A stretch of 64,000 nt of DNA from Gimesia alba (GTDB taxonomy: Bacteria; Planctomycetota; Planctomycetia; Planctomycetales; Planctomycetaceae). The stretch spans positions 5,497,546 through 5,561,545 of the forward strand of contig NZ_CP036269.1 in NCBI RefSeq assembly GCF_007744675.1. Reading direction: 5' to 3'. This document shows positions 62,547 through 64,000 of this stretch, piece after piece. Position numbers and translations under genes: made by a program. The first letter of the stretch is position 1. Each line of letters starts with the position of its first letter. The notes below the pieces were generated by a model. The model ran no database searches. It saw nothing but the letters and a program-made list of their open reading frames with translations, and had not been told where the DNA came from.

Positions 62547-64000
62547 ATGCGCCCTAAAAACCCTCGAGTAGGCTCCAGTGTTGTTTCAGTTCTGGCAACA
62601 GTCGCCTGTTTATCTATCGTTCTGGCAGTCACCTTTTATCTGGTCAAACCACGACCGGCTGTGACTGTAGAAAACACTCCGGAACAAATTCAAGCTCCAG
62701 AAGAATCGCCGATTGTTCTGGAAGAACAAGAAACAGTGACTGTGGTTCCTGAAGTGCAGACGGAACCTGTCGTCGAAACACCGCGCGTCGCTCCTGAAGA
62801 ACAGGTCGCCGCTCATTTAGAAGCCGGTGAATTCGGTCAGGCCATTGAAGTGGCTGAAACGGTTGAGAACCTTCACCAACGGACACAACTGTTGCGAATG
62901 GTTGTCGAAGCTCAACTGAACTCGGGTGACTTTGTCGCCGCCCTGGGAACCATCAATCGGATTCCACTGGCAGAAGAACGCACGAAAGCCATGGGCGAAC
63001 GCACCAAAGCCATGTCAATGGCCGGGGGATCACAGCTGGCTGACTTTACTCAGCTGATTGAACTGATTCAGACACAGACATCAGGACTTTGGGAAGACAC
63101 CGGTGAAGGTGAAGGATCGATCCGACAGTTTGACAGTGGGGTGCGCGTTGATCCCAACGGTCTGCTGCACCACATCAGCAAACAGGAACTCAACGGTCGA
63201 TTGGCGGCTCTGGGAATTAAAGCCCGTGAAGCCGACCTGAATCAAAACGTGGCTCAGAACAGTCAACTGCGTCTTGTTTCGCTGACCCGTCTGGAAAAAG
63301 AAGTCCAGCAGCTGATTGAAGAAGGACGTTCTCCTGTCGAAACGATGAAGATGCTGGCAGGACTGACGAAAGTTGAATACGTATTTGTTTATCCGGAAGA
63401 AAACGAAGTTGTCGTTGCCGGTCCGGCAGAAGCTTGGATCTACAACGAACAGGGACTGGCAGTCGGCGTGGAAAGCGGCCGCCCTGTCCTGCAGCTGGAC
63501 GACCTCGTGACTGTCCTGCGTACGTTCTCGAATCAAGGTGAAGAAATCTTCGGCTGTTCTTTTGACCCTCGTCCTGAAGGACTGGCCCGCGTCAAAGAAT
63601 TCGTCGCTCAGTCCAATGCACGCGGCCCGCTGCGTGCCGGAGCCGGCGTTCGCAGCTGGACTCGTCAACTGAAAGAAAAGCTCGGCGTGCAGGACATCAC
63701 CCTGTACGGCGTTCCTAATACCTCACGCGTCGCCCGCGTCCTGATCGAAGCCGACTACCGCATGAAGCTGATCGGCATCGGAAAAATGGATGCTGGCGAA
63801 AATATCCCCAGCTACTTTGATCTGCTGGCAAAAGAGAACAACAAAGGAGCACAAAACCTGGAAGCCCTCCGCTGGTGGTTGACCATGAAGTACGATTCCG
63901 TCCTGCACAACGCCGAACGGACCGCGTATCAGGTGGTTGGTTCCTCCGTTCTGTGTCAGTCTGAAAATCAGATCGTAACCAAAGAAGGTCAACGGCTGCA
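62547..64000 (+). CDS. DUF1598-type exported protein, C-terminus outside window
   Basis: The ATG at 62547 has GGAGA six bases upstream, and the frame is open to the window edge (484 codons). A membrane-anchor or signal segment spans residues ~11-33 (SSVVSVLATVACLSIVLAVT). An acidic Pro/Glu linker follows (EQIQAPEESPIVLEEQETVT), then a helical region (AAHLEAGEFGQAIEVAETVE) and a domain I recognise from planctomycetes as DUF1598 (VEYVFVYPEENEVVVAGPAE, RPVLQLDDLVTVLRTF, GCSFDPRPEGLARVKEFVAQ, VLIEADYRMKLIGIGKMDAG). The family name is from memory. Function unknown; it is probably periplasmic. Confidence 0.8.
   Translation, partial: MRPKNPRVGSSVVSVLATVACLSIVLAVTFYLVKPRPAVTVENTPEQIQAPEESPIVLEEQETVTVVPEVQTEPVVETPRVAPEEQVAAHLEAGEFGQAIEVAETVENLHQRTQLLRMVVEAQLNSGDFVAALGTINRIPLAEERTKAMGERTKAMSMAGGSQLADFTQLIELIQTQTSGLWEDTGEGEGSIRQFDSGVRVDPNGLLHHISKQELNGRLAALGIKAREADLNQNVAQNSQLRLVSLTRLEKEVQQLIEEGRSPVETMKMLAGLTKVEYVFVYPEENEVVVAGPAEAWIYNEQGLAVGVESGRPVLQLDDLVTVLRTFSNQGEEIFGCSFDPRPEGLARVKEFVAQSNARGPLRAGAGVRSWTRQLKEKLGVQDITLYGVPNTSRVARVLIEADYRMKLIGIGKMDAGENIPSYFDLLAKENNKGAQNLEALRWWLTMKYDSVLHNAERTAYQVVGSSVLCQSENQIVTKEGQRL

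Noticed and set aside
1..64000. tRNA, rRNA, CRISPR arrays, insertion sequences, prophage and classic defence systems
   Set aside because: Nothing resembling their genes or repeats was noticed in a full reading; every gene has a chromosomal housekeeping or planctomycete-family character. A dedicated RNA search was not possible.

Overview
The window looks like a chromosomal segment of a planctomycete, probably a Gimesia-like member of the Planctomycetaceae. This rests on the gene families: three DUF1559 proteins with type IV-pilin-like N-termini, two DUF1501 proteins, a DUF1549/DUF1553 protein, a DUF1598-type protein, an arylsulfatase, a PQQ-like beta-propeller protein and an FG-GAP/ASPIC protein with a TPR neighbour. 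The genus is an inference. I found no rRNA, tRNA, CRISPR array, insertion sequence or prophage.

Layout. 1-9.3 kb, minus strand: a partial TPR protein, rsmB overlapping aroA, an SDR protein, a conserved hypothetical, prs, a GlmU-type uridyltransferase without an acetyltransferase domain, a secreted probable beta-barrel protein and a small basic protein. 9.5-12.1 kb, plus strand: gpsA and a secreted PQQ-repeat protein. 12.1-20 kb, minus strand: DUF1501, a small lipoprotein, two nearly identical tandem DUF1559 genes, an FG-GAP/ASPIC lipoprotein and a membrane TPR protein. 20-23.4 kb: a large single-pass putative anti-sigma/FecR-like protein coupled to an ECF sigma factor, then a secreted cysteine-rich protein. 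23.7-29.8 kb: a heavy-metal RND efflux locus with a histidine-rich protein at each end. 30.1-32.8 kb, plus strand: a 2-hydroxyacid dehydrogenase and a coiled-coil protein. 32.9-36.5 kb: a sulfatase, and divergently a DUF1559 gene with a small lipoprotein gene.

36.6-39.2 kb is a four-gene phospholipid operon (membrane protein, CDP-alcohol phosphatidyltransferase with an altered motif, CdsA, PlsC). 39.4-43 kb has an LRR protein, a VOC protein, a membrane protein and a GntP-type permease with a roughly 110-residue insertion. 43.1-46.4 kb is a DUF1549/DUF1553 plus DUF1501 pair, with an EF-hand pair inserted in the first protein and two abutting inverted repeats in its leader. 46.4-51.5 kb holds alpha-glucan and galactose genes (GH57, galT, glgA). 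52-54.8 kb is a two-component system whose NtrC-like regulator lacks the GAFTGA loop; it converges on an exopolysaccharide tyrosine kinase and a sugar epimerase. 58.6-64 kb: a TrmH-type methyltransferase, a histidine kinase with a CxxCH haem-type sensor domain, mutM and a partial DUF1598-type protein.

I see no single large undescribed system. The most unusual items are the GAFTGA-less NtrC homologue, the CDP-alcohol transferase with Asn in place of two catalytic Asp, the CxxCH sensor kinase, the secreted protein with Cys at 11-residue spacing, the GntP insertion, and the metal-efflux locus with two metal-binding accessory proteins and an 11-bp tandem repeat at its promoter.
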